The position numbers and the translations under genes were made by a program. From Gammaproteobacteria bacterium (GTDB lineage Bacteria; Pseudomonadota; Gammaproteobacteria; Xanthomonadales; Wenzhouxiangellaceae), in assembly GCA_018819105.1 (NCBI GenBank), contig JAHJQV010000033.1, positions 1 to 64,000 on the forward strand: a stretch of DNA of 64,000 nucleotides, read 5' to 3'. The notes below the pieces were generated by a model that was given only the letters and a program-made list of their open reading frames with translations, did not search any database and was not told the origin of the DNA. Below are positions 1 through 8,198 of this stretch, piece by piece (position 1 is the stretch's first letter; each line of letters opens with the position of its first letter).

Positions 1-86
1 GCGGCCGATTTCTGATGACAGGTCGATACTGGTGGCGGCTTGTTTCACAATTGGGGCCTGCTTGGATGCTTCATGTGTGACTGTGA

Positions 87-173
87 TGGTGCCCAGGGCC
101 GGACTCGAACCGGCACGGTATCGCTACCGAGGGATTTTAAGTCCCTTGCGTCTACCCATTTCGCCACCTGGGC
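87..173 (-). tRNA. tRNA-Leu (anticodon UAA)
   Basis: Read on the minus strand, the molecule starts GCCCAGGTGGCGAAATGG and ends CCTGGGC-A-CCA, so the 7-bp acceptor stem closes and the CCA tail is encoded (plus-strand 87-89). The anticodon loop reads CTTAAAA, giving anticodon UAA. A long variable arm and the GGTTCGAGTCC T-arm fit a class II leucine tRNA. It lies 109 bases downstream of tRNA-Cys and probably shares its transcript. Confidence 0.95.
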
Positions 174-282
174 GGGGAAATCGTCAAGCATGCAAGTATA
201 GCAAGCCAGTACCGTGGTTGCGGAGCACAGGTGGCAGATCGGGGATGAAATCACGGACAGGGTTGCCGGAACCGGCAGGAAA

Positions 283-356
283 TGGAGGCTAGGCCCGGAG
301 TCGAACCGAGGTACACGGCTTTGCAGGCCGCTGCATAACCACTCTGCCACCTAGCC
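283..356 (-). tRNA. tRNA-Cys (anticodon GCA)
   Basis: On the minus strand the acceptor arms GGCTAGG and CCTAGCC pair, followed by discriminator T and an encoded CCA. The anticodon loop CCTGCAAAG gives GCA (cysteine). The T-arm GGTTCGACTCC is canonical. It is the first gene of a two-tRNA unit with the tRNA-Leu downstream. Confidence 0.95.
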
Positions 357-380
357 ACAGATGCACGATGCAAGCCGGGT

Positions 381-409
381 ATAATAGAACCTAACGGCGC
401 TTAACTCAA
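381..409 (-). promoter_or_regulatory. Sigma-70-type promoter of the tRNA-Cys/tRNA-Leu unit
   Basis: On the minus strand, a -35 hexamer TTGAGT (404-409) is followed by a 17-base spacer and a -10 hexamer TATTAT (381-386), about 25 bases before the mature 5' end of tRNA-Cys. The inverted-repeat element starting at 424 lies immediately upstream of the -35 box. Confidence 0.6.
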
Positions 410-423
410 GCACCATCGAGCGC

Positions 424-694
424 CTAGTGTACCCCGCCGGAAATACTGTGACATTCAGAGCATACCTGAGGCTGCATTACAAGGTGCAATCCGTAGAGAA
501 TGGCAAGCCCTTGACAAGGATTGCAACGCCGTAATGCAGCCTCAGGGGCGCTCCCGCAGGGCGAGCCGGAAAGCACTCATCCGCTGTGTTATGGCTCTTG
601 GCCATGGAATAGCCATGACCTGCGAGCCATGCCTTGCGGCTAAGCGCTTTCCGACTCACTGAACGTTACAGTATTTCCGGCGGGGGTACACTAG
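424..694. mobile_element. MITE-like inverted-repeat element, family A (271 bp)
   Basis: The ends are near-perfect inverted repeats. The left end (424-449) starts CTAGTGTACCCCGCCGGAAA; the right end (668-694) is its reverse complement with one extra C. The similarity continues inward over about ten more bases. Inside is a perfect 16-bp inverted repeat (465-480 with 531-546, CCTGAGGCTGCATTAC) and a further imperfect pair (about 563-576 with 644-656, around CGGAAAGC/GCTTTCCG). There is no transposase gene and no convincing open frame. Both ends are CTAG, and the right CTAG is also the left end of the next element. It is most simply a non-autonomous transposable element, but a structured RNA is not excluded. 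Confidence 0.6.
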
Positions 695-900
695 CCCGCA
701 TGATTCATGAAACCGACTACTGCGATGCCTCCAGGCCCGCATCTGCGGCGTTTCGCTCGGTCACGAATCCTCAACGTACTGTTCAAGTACGCCTGCGGTT
801 CGTTCGGTCGCGAAACACCACAGCTACTGGCCCCCGGATCAAGTCCGGGGCAGGCTCTGGCAGCATCTCGCCACATCGACTCATGAATAATGCGGGCTAG
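691..900 (-). mobile_element. MITE-like element, CTAG-bounded family, copy 1 (210 bp)
   Basis: The terminal inverted repeats CTAGCCCGCATGATTCATGA (691-710) and the complement of CTAGCCCGCATTATTCATGA (881-900) match at 19 of 20 positions. The interior folds back on itself: a CGTACT/AGTACG hairpin sits at the centre, flanked by TTTCGC/GCGAAA arms, and there is a CCCCGGA/TCCGGGG hairpin near 834-850. The sequence is the reverse orientation of the copy at 59028-59237 and has the same length. No transposase is encoded, so movement would need an enzyme supplied from elsewhere. Confidence 0.8.
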
Positions 901-916
901 CAGCCGGATACTGAGC

Positions 917-1954
917 CTACGCGGCGGTGATGAAGTCGATCGGTTCCGACACCTGCAGCGTCAATGTGGTCGGCTTATCCAGCGTCCAGCGCTCGCCATC
1001 GATGTGGATGCTGTCTTCGATCTGCATCTCGATCCTGCGGCTGGCGCGGCTGATGTAACCGCTGGATTCCGGCAGCCAGCGGTTCCAGCCCATGATGATC
1101 GGCACGATGCGCCACCACAGGCCGCGCGCCTGCCCGGCCACCACGCTGATGAGAATGCGGTCATCGGCACCACCGCTGTCGCCCCAGAACGGCCGGATGC
1201 CCAACGGCATGGACTTGTTCATGGTCACCATCACTGCCTGGTGGTGCTCGCCGGCGATGGCCTCGCCGTCGATGCGCAGACTGACCCGACGGCGGTCCAG
1301 CAACGGCCTTCCCGGCAACGTGGTCAACAGGCGCTTGCCCACCCACAGCGGGGTGGCAAAGCTGCGCAGTGGCCCCAGGTACTGCATCTTTTTTTGCAGA
1401 TCCCAGCACGATTCTATGCCGGCGGCCAGACCACCACCGCTGACCAGAAACGCCAGCTGTTCCGGTACGCCGGGCAGATTGATGCGGATCAGGCGACGCT
1501 GCTGAATGTGCTGTGCGCGCTGTTCACAATAGCGCTGGATGATGGTGCGCAGCATCTGGCGCGGATCGCCGGCACCGTTCAGATCTCTGGAGATAACGTT
1601 GGTGCGGCCACCAGGAATCACCGCCAGCGCCGGCATGCCGGTGTCGGCGAAGGCATGCCAGACCTCGGTGATGACGCCCTGCACGGTGCCATCGCCACCA
1701 TCGGCAATGACCAGTCCCACCCCTTCGTGCTTGAGCTGCTGCAACGCCGCACGCATCGACTGGCGGTCACGGACTTCGTGACGTCGCAGCGGCAGCTCGG
1801 CAAACTCGCGCCTGAGCATGGCCTGAATGCCACGCTTGCGGTTCTGGTAGCTACGCGGATTGGTCAGCCAGCCCACCGGCAGCTCGTCCAGCGCCGGGCA
1901 CTGCTGTGCCAGCTCATGCGCTGTGCTCTGGAGGCTTGCTGTGCTTGTGCTCAT
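917..1954 (-). CDS. Diacylglycerol kinase family (YegS-like) lipid kinase
   Basis: A 345-residue cytosolic protein of the diacylglycerol kinase catalytic-domain family, which phosphorylates lipid head groups with ATP. The nucleotide-binding GGDGT motif is at residues 86-90 (VIADGGDGTVQG). The family's second glycine-rich segment (PGGRTNVISRDL) follows, where the usual GTxNDxA is replaced by GRTNVIS. Length is near the usual size of about 300. I start at the ATG at 1954; the frame opens with TTG nine bases earlier. The gene ends 17 bases from copy 1 of the CTAG-bounded element. The exact substrate (diacylglycerol, phosphatidylglycerol or sphingoid base) cannot be read from sequence. Confidence 0.8.
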   Translation of the reverse strand: MSTSTASLQSTAHELAQQCPALDELPVGWLTNPRSYQNRKRGIQAMLRREFAELPLRRHEVRDRQSMRAALQQLKHEGVGLVIADGGDGTVQGVITEVWHAFADTGMPALAVIPGGRTNVISRDLNGAGDPRQMLRTIIQRYCEQRAQHIQQRRLIRINLPGVPEQLAFLVSGGGLAAGIESCWDLQKKMQYLGPLRSFATPLWVGKRLLTTLPGRPLLDRRRVSLRIDGEAIAGEHHQAVMVTMNKSMPLGIRPFWGDSGGADDRILISVVAGQARGLWWRIVPIIMGWNRWLPESSGYISRASRRIEMQIEDSIHIDGERWTLDKPTTLTLQVSEPIDFITAA

Positions 1955-2276
1955 GTGTATCAATCAGGACTGTCCATACCTGGTCTGGTGCAATGCTGTT
2001 CTGCGGTCATGAAACCAATTGACGCCAGTCTGCAGTAGCTTCGCGACCGCAGTCAGTCGACCCGGCCGCAACGACAAAGCTGACAGCCGGCAGATGACAG
2101 ATGCACGCTGCAGGAAAGACTCAGCTGCGCACAGTCCACGCGGTATTCAGTGCTACAATACCGATCCGCGAGACGCGCACGCAGAAAAGGCTGGCACGGT
2201 CAGATGAATGAATCTGCAAGTGGCCAACGCTGTGCCCGACCTGACACCGTTATTTTAGCAAACTCTGCACCACCCT
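1955..2276. other. Intergenic region between divergent genes
   Basis: A 322-base gap between the divergent lipid kinase and ABC exporter genes. Frames run across it but none has a recognisable protein or a good ribosome site. It presumably holds both promoters; I see no strong pair of -35/-10 boxes and no repeat. Confidence 0.4.
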
Positions 2277-4022
2277 ATGCGATTGTTACTGAGCCTGGCC
2301 CGCCAATACCCCTGGCGCACGCTGCTGACCATGCTGTCACTGATTTTGGCCGGAATGGCCGAAAGCATTGGCCTGTCAGCGCTGCTGCAGTTGCCGGGAG
2401 TACCGGAAGATGCCATCAGCGACCCCGGCAATCTGCAGTTGCCGCAGTGGCTGGATGGCTTCATCCATGCCATAGGCCTGGATTCCTCGCTGTCGACCCT
2501 GCTGCTGCTGCTGATCGCCGGCTTCTGGTTCAAGGCCATACTGATTCTGCTCGCCAATCGCCAGGTCGGCTACACCGTGGCCAGAATCGCCACCGATCTG
2601 CGCAGCAACCTGATGCGCGCGCTGCTGCAGGCACGCTGGGTGTATTACCAGACACAATCCACCGGTGGTCTGGCCAACGCCGTGGCCGCCGAGGCAATGC
2701 GCGCCTCGGAAGCCTTTCTGCAGGGTGCCCGCATGGTCAGCATGCTGGTGCAGGGCATTGTCGCCATGCTAGTGGGTTACTCGTTCTCGCCCATGCTCAC
2801 CGGCATCACGCTGGCCGGCGGCATGCTGATTCTGGCGATTCTGAACATTCTGGTGCGCATCACCCGGCGTGCCGGCGAAGACCAGACCATGCTGATGCGC
2901 TCGCTGGTCGGGCGCCTGGCCGATCTGATGTCATCCTTGAAGTCGCTCAAGGCAATGGCGCGCGAGCACCACGGCAGCGAACTGCTGGAGGCGGAAACCG
3001 AGGAACTGAACAAGGCGTTGCAGCGTCAGGTGTTGAGCAAGGAAACACTGCGCGCCATGCAGGATCCGCTGTTTGTCAGCCTGGCGGTGATCGGTATTTA
3101 CGCCGCCATCTACTATCTGGACCAGTCCATCAGCACAATCATGCAGAACGTGATCCTGTTTGCCCTGCTCGCACGCGGCATGGAGCGACTGTACAAGGTG
3201 CAGCAGTTCTATCAGGAACTGGCCGGCAGCGAAAGCGCGTACTTCGCCATCAGCCGCGCGACCGAAGACGCACGCGCACACAAGGAGCCGGTACTCGGCA
3301 GCCAGCAGCCGGTCTTGCGCAAGCTGCTGCAGCTGCGCAATGTCAGCTTTGCCTACGACGACAACAAGCTGCTGGACAACGTTTCTTTGCAGATTCCGGC
3401 CCACAGCATGGTCACTCTGACCGGTCACTCCGGGGCCGGTAAAACCACCGTGATCGATCTCATCTCCGGGCTGATCCGCCCGCAGCAGGGTGATGTGTAC
3501 ATCGACGACACCGCCCTGGCCGAGGTCGACATCACGCACTGGCGGCAGCGCATCGGCTATGTGCCACAGGACACCATACTGCTGCACAACAGCATCGCCT
3601 ACAACGTCGGTCTGGGTGATCAGCAATACAGTCGCGCCGACATCGAGCGCGCGCTGCAGCAGGCCGGTGCGATGGAATTCATCGATGAACTGCCTGATGG
3701 CATGAACACCCTGGTGGGTGAGCGCGGCGGGCGCTTTTCCGGCGGCCAGCGCCAGCGCATCATCATCGCCCGGGCGCTGGTCGGCAAACCGGATCTGCTG
3801 ATTCTGGACGAAGCCACCAGCGCACTGGATGAGCAAAGCGAACAGCGCATCGCCGCGACGCTGCGGCAACTGACCAGCGAGCTGACCATACTTGCCGTCA
3901 GCCACCGGCCGGCGCTGATCGAATGCGCCGACCTGGTCTATCATCTGCAGCAGGGCAAGGCTCAACGCATGCCGCAGGTGAGCAGTACCGGCACTGCCGA
4001 GGGCGACAGCGGCAGCCGCTGA
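2277..4022 (+). CDS. ABC exporter, fused membrane and ATPase domains
   Basis: A 581-residue half-transporter of the type I exporter fold (MsbA/lipid or peptide exporter group), working as a homodimer in the inner membrane. The N-terminal half (about 1-320) has roughly six hydrophobic spans. The ATPase half has Walker A GHSGAGKT (383-390), signature FSGGQ (487-491) and Walker B LLILDE (507-512) followed by the D-loop SALD. All ATPase residues are intact. It stands alone, with the next gene convergent and only 7 bases away. The cargo is unknown; lipids, oligosaccharide-lipids or peptides are all possible. Confidence 0.85.
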   Translation: MRLLLSLARQYPWRTLLTMLSLILAGMAESIGLSALLQLPGVPEDAISDPGNLQLPQWLDGFIHAIGLDSSLSTLLLLLIAGFWFKAILILLANRQVGYTVARIATDLRSNLMRALLQARWVYYQTQSTGGLANAVAAEAMRASEAFLQGARMVSMLVQGIVAMLVGYSFSPMLTGITLAGGMLILAILNILVRITRRAGEDQTMLMRSLVGRLADLMSSLKSLKAMAREHHGSELLEAETEELNKALQRQVLSKETLRAMQDPLFVSLAVIGIYAAIYYLDQSISTIMQNVILFALLARGMERLYKVQQFYQELAGSESAYFAISRATEDARAHKEPVLGSQQPVLRKLLQLRNVSFAYDDNKLLDNVSLQIPAHSMVTLTGHSGAGKTTVIDLISGLIRPQQGDVYIDDTALAEVDITHWRQRIGYVPQDTILLHNSIAYNVGLGDQQYSRADIERALQQAGAMEFIDELPDGMNTLVGERGGRFSGGQRQRIIIARALVGKPDLLILDEATSALDEQSEQRIAATLRQLTSELTILAVSHRPALIECADLVYHLQQGKAQRMPQVSSTGTAEGDSGSR

Positions 4023-4029
4023 TGACGGA

Positions 4030-4917
4030 CTAAAGCGCCAGCACAAAACAGCCCAGTATCAGGCCGCCGCACACCCAGCTCACGCCATCACCGATGGCAA
4101 ACGTCAGTGGATCACGCAGCAGTTCTCCGCGCTGGGCCATGCTCCACAGGCGCGTCAGCCAGTACAACAGGATCGGGCCGATCAGCCACAACCAGGCTGT
4201 TTGCTCGTACAGCAACTCAACCTGCTCGCTGTTGACATACAAGGCCAGCACCAGTATCGCCGCCATTGCTGCCGCGACCCCGAACGCCTGCAGCAGGCTG
4301 GCATCACCGGCAAGATAAGCGCGACCATCCAGGCTTTGCACGCCGGTGGCACACAGCTCGGCATAGCGCTTCAATGTGGCCAGGGAAAAGAACAAAAACA
4401 TGGAAAAGGCAGCCAGCCATGGACTCAGCTGAACGGCAACCACGGCAGCACCGGCAATCAGCCGAATGGTGAACAAAGCCGCCAACAGCATCACATCAAG
4501 CCACATGACCCGCTTCAGCCACAGGCAGTAGCACAAAGCCAGCAAGGCATACAGCAGTGCTGCCAGCAACGCTGAGCGCGGCAGATTCAGCAACAGCAAC
4601 AGCGCCACTGCCAGCAGCAATGGCACCAGCCAGTAAGTGAAGGATCTGGGCAGCACACCACTGGCAAAAGGCCGTTTGCGCTTGAGTGGATGCAGCCGAT
4701 CGCTGTGGTAATCCAGGGCATCATTGAACACATACACGGCACTGGCCAGGGCGTTGAATGCCAACCACAGAATCAGCACCGCGTAGAGATATTCCGGCAC
4801 ATGCCACAGATGGGCTGCCAGCAAAGGGGCAGCAACCAGCAGGTTCTTACTCCATTGCTGTGGCCGCAGCAACAGCAGCACAGCTGGCAAACGCTGCCCG
4901 ATGCCCGCACTGATCAT
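4030..4917 (-). CDS. UbiA-family prenyltransferase, decaprenyl-phosphate phosphoribosyltransferase-like
   Basis: A 295-residue polytopic membrane enzyme. The first aspartate-rich motif NDALDYHSDRLHPLKRKRP (about residues 65-84), together with the early LRPQQWSKN, is typical of the UbiA subgroup that moves a phosphoribosyl group from PRPP to polyprenyl phosphate, rather than of ubiquinone or heme prenyltransferases. About eight hydrophobic segments follow. It is the last gene of a four-gene operon and overlaps the GT-C-like gene by 4 bases (ATGA). The context suggests a lipid-linked sugar made here and used by the upstream membrane glycosyltransferase-like protein; this is inference. Confidence 0.75.
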   Translation of the reverse strand: MISAGIGQRLPAVLLLLRPQQWSKNLLVAAPLLAAHLWHVPEYLYAVLILWLAFNALASAVYVFNDALDYHSDRLHPLKRKRPFASGVLPRSFTYWLVPLLLAVALLLLLNLPRSALLAALLYALLALCYCLWLKRVMWLDVMLLAALFTIRLIAGAAVVAVQLSPWLAAFSMFLFFSLATLKRYAELCATGVQSLDGRAYLAGDASLLQAFGVAAAMAAILVLALYVNSEQVELLYEQTAWLWLIGPILLYWLTRLWSMAQRGELLRDPLTFAIGDGVSWVCGGLILGCFVLAL

Positions 4918-6593
4918 GATCTTGTTGACGGCTCGGGTAGCCGCAACATGTCTATACCATGACAGGGTGGGCTTGCCATCACATCACGCCAGAACGCTTC
5001 CCAATCGACGAGAGATACGGCAGCATCGGGCAATGCCAGCGGCATCAACGCGCCGCTGTACGGATGCATACAAAAAGCGTACTGCGGCCAGCTGCGTTCA
5101 CCTTGCTGCAAGCGCTGGTACCAGCTTTTCATATCGCGATAGAGAAACGGCAGCAACTGCGGCAGAAGTGTCTTCTGCTGCAATGGCGGCATCACCAGTG
5201 CCCCCTGGGCATTGCGCGCCACCAGCGCCATGCCAAGATGATCCGGCACCAGCACCAGCGCCCAATGATCAGGTGGCATGGCCGCTGCCTTGAGCGCCAG
5301 CTCCGTGCGCAGTTTGTCCACCAGAACCGTGGCCTGCGACCAGTCACGTTGCGCCGGGTACTGGCTGCAGGCCAACACCAGCAGCACCACCATCGAGATA
5401 CCGAGATGCAAGGCAGCAGACACTGTGGGACTGCCGAATAAAGGTTTGCCCAGGCCTGCTTTATCGGCATGCGCCATTGGCAGCGCCAGCAACAGCGCCA
5501 GCCAGGCTCCGGCGTTGTACATCAGCCGCGAGCCTTCGCCGGCACTGGAAGCGGTCTGTACATGCGGCAACAAAGCCAGCAGTGCAAGACTCAACCACAG
5601 GGCTGGCAGCAACCATGTCCTGATCCATATCGACTGCTGCGCAGTTCGCAAAAACAGCAGTCGCCACAGCCCGAAGCCTGCAGCAAGGGTCAGCGACAAC
5701 ACAAACAGCCACTGTAGTGCCGGGGCATCACGCCAGCCCGGCAACAGAATTTCCAGCAGCACCGGTACGCGCTGCAGCCAGTGCCAGCCGAAATCATCCG
5801 CCATTGATGTGGATTTGGCATACACCGACAAAGGGTCACCGAATAGGTGCCAGCGCAACGCCAGGTAGGCCAGAACCAGCACAGCAGTGGGCCACAACTC
5901 CAGCCAGGATTGGCGCACTCTGGCTGCCAGCGACGGCGGCGGTGCATCATGCAGCGCGTATCGCCACCAGCTTATGCTTGCCAGCAGCACCGGCAGCACC
6001 AGTGCGGATTCCTTGCTGGCCAGTGCCAGCAGGGTCATCAGCACAGACCAGTGGTAGCGCCCATGACCATGCAGCAGCATGGCCAGCAGCATCCAGCCAA
6101 GCGCCAGCACGTTGTACCTGCCAGCTATCCAGACACTGACTTCCGGTGCCGCCGGACTGATAAAGAACAGCACAACGGCCAACGCTGAAGCCGACTGTCG
6201 CCAGCGCAAACCGCGACTGAGCAGTCCTGCCAGGGCAAACAGCAGCAGCCCATTGCCGGCATGCAACGCCAATTGCATGCTGTGCCAGGCCATGGCATTG
6301 TCAGCAAAAAGCAGGTAATCCAGACACAGTGATGCACTGCTGAGCGGACGATAATAATGACTATGCACCGGCAGCCCGTCCAGCCACAACTGCAGCAGCC
6401 AGGCCAGCAGCGTGCCCTCTTCTGCTCGCGCGTGACAGCCCCGCATCAGACTGAGTGAATCGCTGACCAGCTGTCCATGCAGCGCAGTCCAGTGTGTCAG
6501 TAGCAGATAGCAAAAAGCCAGCAACAACAGGACGATGGCGATGCGTCGATCCAGATCCCGCTGCGCCGGCACGGCATCACTACCCGCATTCAT
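4914..6593 (-). CDS. Polytopic membrane protein, GT-C glycosyltransferase-like
   Basis: A 559-residue protein with about eleven hydrophobic segments over the first 430 residues and a soluble C-terminal domain of about 120 residues. An acidic first loop (LVSDSLSLM, near residue 43) after the first span and a loop with HSHYYRPLSSASL resemble the architecture of GT-C enzymes, which transfer sugars from lipid-phosphate donors on the periplasmic face. No exact family can be named from sequence alone. It overlaps both neighbours by 4 bases, so translation is coupled with the UbiA-like gene downstream and the 87-residue protein upstream. Confidence 0.6.
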   Translation of the reverse strand: MNAGSDAVPAQRDLDRRIAIVLLLLAFCYLLLTHWTALHGQLVSDSLSLMRGCHARAEEGTLLAWLLQLWLDGLPVHSHYYRPLSSASLCLDYLLFADNAMAWHSMQLALHAGNGLLLFALAGLLSRGLRWRQSASALAVVLFFISPAAPEVSVWIAGRYNVLALGWMLLAMLLHGHGRYHWSVLMTLLALASKESALVLPVLLASISWWRYALHDAPPPSLAARVRQSWLELWPTAVLVLAYLALRWHLFGDPLSVYAKSTSMADDFGWHWLQRVPVLLEILLPGWRDAPALQWLFVLSLTLAAGFGLWRLLFLRTAQQSIWIRTWLLPALWLSLALLALLPHVQTASSAGEGSRLMYNAGAWLALLLALPMAHADKAGLGKPLFGSPTVSAALHLGISMVVLLVLACSQYPAQRDWSQATVLVDKLRTELALKAAAMPPDHWALVLVPDHLGMALVARNAQGALVMPPLQQKTLLPQLLPFLYRDMKSWYQRLQQGERSWPQYAFCMHPYSGALMPLALPDAAVSLVDWEAFWRDVMASPPCHGIDMLRLPEPSTRS

Positions 6594-6853
6594 CGGCGAT
6601 CACCCCAGATCAACCTGACCACAAACCCCAGCAGCATGGTCGCATACCCCAACAGCGGTGCCAGCACATAGGGCCAGATGCTGTCATCGCCCTGCATCAG
6701 TCGATGACAGGCTGCCACCACCACCACCGTGAGCAGCAGCAGAGCGAGCTGGGCCAGCACATCTGACCGGCCGTAACGGCGGCGAAACAGGTGCCAGTCG
6801 ATCCACGCCAGTGGCAGATACACCGGCAGCAACAGCAGCAACGAGATGATCAT
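6590..6853 (-). CDS. Small membrane protein of unknown function (87 aa)
   Basis: Three hydrophobic segments fill most of the 87 residues (about 1-16, 33-50 and 61-82), ending in a short basic tail WGDRR. No family is recognised. It starts within the last four bases of trpS (ATGA) and its own stop overlaps the next start in the same way, so it is almost certainly expressed. The position before a GT-C-like protein suggests a small partner subunit in the membrane, which is inference. Confidence 0.7.
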   Translation of the reverse strand: MIISLLLLLPVYLPLAWIDWHLFRRRYGRSDVLAQLALLLLTVVVVAACHRLMQGDDSIWPYVLAPLLGYATMLLGFVVRLIWGDRR

Positions 6854-7857
6854 TGCAGCGCGCTGATACCCACCGCCGCGCGCAGACGCTGCATGAACGG
6901 GGATGCCACCGCCCGTGCTTTGTGCGCGCCGTGCTGCAGGATCTCCTCGATGGCCTGCGGCTGGCTGATCAATTCACAATAACGCTCGCGTGGCGCGGCC
7001 AGTTCCGCCTCCAGCAGTTCGAACAGCTGCTGTTTGACCTCGCCCCAGGCGATGCCGTCGGCAAAGGCCTGGCGCATCGCCTGACGCTGGCTGGGGCTGG
7101 CAAACGCTGCATAGATGCTGTAGACGTTGGCGCTGTCGGGGTCTTTCGGCTCACCCGGTGTCTGTGAATTGGTGACAATGCGCATGATCTGCTTGCGCAA
7201 GGGTTTGCTGTCCAGCCACAGCGGGATGGTGTTGTCGTAGCTTTTCGACATCTTGCGCCCGTCCAGCCCCGGCAACGTGGCCACATCGTCATCGATGACC
7301 GCCTCCGGCAGCACAAAATGCTCACCATAGTGATGATTGAATCGCTGCGCCATGTCACGAGCCATTTCCAGATGCTGGGCCTGGTCCCGCCCCACCGGCA
7401 CATGGCTGGCATTGAACAGCAGGATGTCGGCACTCATCAGCACCGGGTAATTGAACAGGCCCATGGAGATGCCCTGATCGGGGTCCTCTCCGGCCTCCAC
7501 ATTGGCCTGCACCGCCGCTTTGTAGGCGTGTGACCGGTTCATCAGGCCCTTCGCGCAAACGCAGCTCAGCAACCAGGTCAGCTCGGGTATCTCAGGCACA
7601 TCGGACTGCCGGTAAAACACCACGCGCTCGGGATCCAGCCCCAGCGCCAGCCAGCTGGCGGCAATGGCCAGCGTCGATTCACGCAGGCGTTGCGGCTCAA
7701 AGCATTTCACCAGCGCGTGGTAATCGGCGAGAAAGAAATAGGATTCAGCTGCCGCATCACGGCTGGCGGCGATGGCCGGCTTGATGGCACCGGCGTAATT
7801 GCCCAGATGCGGCGTGCCGGTGGTGGTGATGCCGGTCAGGGTGCGGGTTGTGCTCAT
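6850..7857 (-). CDS. trpS: Tryptophan--tRNA ligase
   Basis: A 335-residue class I aminoacyl-tRNA synthetase that charges tRNA-Trp. The HIGH-type signature is TPHLGN (residues 15-20) and the second signature KMSKS is complete (202-206), with LMSADILLF and [13 protein letters not shown] between them as expected for TrpRS. Length matches the family. It heads an overlapping four-gene operon whose other members encode membrane proteins, an unusual partnership for a synthetase. Start is ATG at 7857. Confidence 0.95.
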   Translation of the reverse strand: MSTTRTLTGITTTGTPHLGNYAGAIKPAIAASRDAAAESYFFLADYHALVKCFEPQRLRESTLAIAASWLALGLDPERVVFYRQSDVPEIPELTWLLSCVCAKGLMNRSHAYKAAVQANVEAGEDPDQGISMGLFNYPVLMSADILLFNASHVPVGRDQAQHLEMARDMAQRFNHHYGEHFVLPEAVIDDDVATLPGLDGRKMSKSYDNTIPLWLDSKPLRKQIMRIVTNSQTPGEPKDPDSANVYSIYAAFASPSQRQAMRQAFADGIAWGEVKQQLFELLEAELAAPRERYCELISQPQAIEEILQHGAHKARAVASPFMQRLRAAVGISALQ

Positions 7858-8198
7858 GGATCAGATTTCGCTTGTGTTGGCATTTGCCCTGGTTGTCAGT
7901 GCCAGGATGAGTCTGCCCAGGTCGCGTGTGTTCAGATCGCGTGTGTCCAGGTCGCGCAAGAAACAGGTCGCATTTGCCCGGGGCAGCAGTGTCATGCGGG
8001 GATTTTAAGCCATGCCGGCGCTGCTGTCTTGACCGTACCGCCTGCACACAACGCATGAGCACAACACCAAGGCTGCGATTCGAGTCAGACACTGACAGTG
8101 GTCGGGGTGTTTTTCGCACAAACGGCAGCGCTGTCTGCCGATACCGGCAGCCTCAGTGCGGGGACAGACTGGTGTTCCATCAGACAAAGGAGCGCACC
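7858..8198. other. Intergenic region between divergent trpS and pilin-like gene
   Basis: This 341-base gap contains degenerate 15-base tandem repeats (7918-7978) in its first part. Apart from the ribosome site of the pilin-like gene near its end, I see no gene and no clear promoter pair. Confidence 0.4.
7918..7978. repeat. Degenerate 15-bp tandem repeats
   Basis: Four head-to-tail units begin CAGGTCGCGTGTGTT, CAGATCGCGTGTGTC, CAGGTCGCGCAAGAAA (one extra base) and CAGGTCGCATTTGCC. They lie in the region between trpS and the pilin-like gene. The repeat does not match the CTAG-bounded element family. Confidence 0.65.

Noticed and set aside
634-900. An open frame through most of the CTAG-family element (and its counterpart at 59028-59369 on the minus strand)
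   Set aside because: It is open in both copies only because they are almost identical; the opposite strand is open too, composition is arginine/serine-rich, there is no ribosome site and copy 2 breaks it.
890-2038. 382-codon frame antisense to the lipid kinase
   Set aside because: The kinase frame carries GGDGT and coherent structure; this frame has only compositional bias.
7918-7978. Possible small CRISPR-like array
   Set aside because: Units are contiguous without spacers and there are no cas genes; it is a simple tandem repeat.
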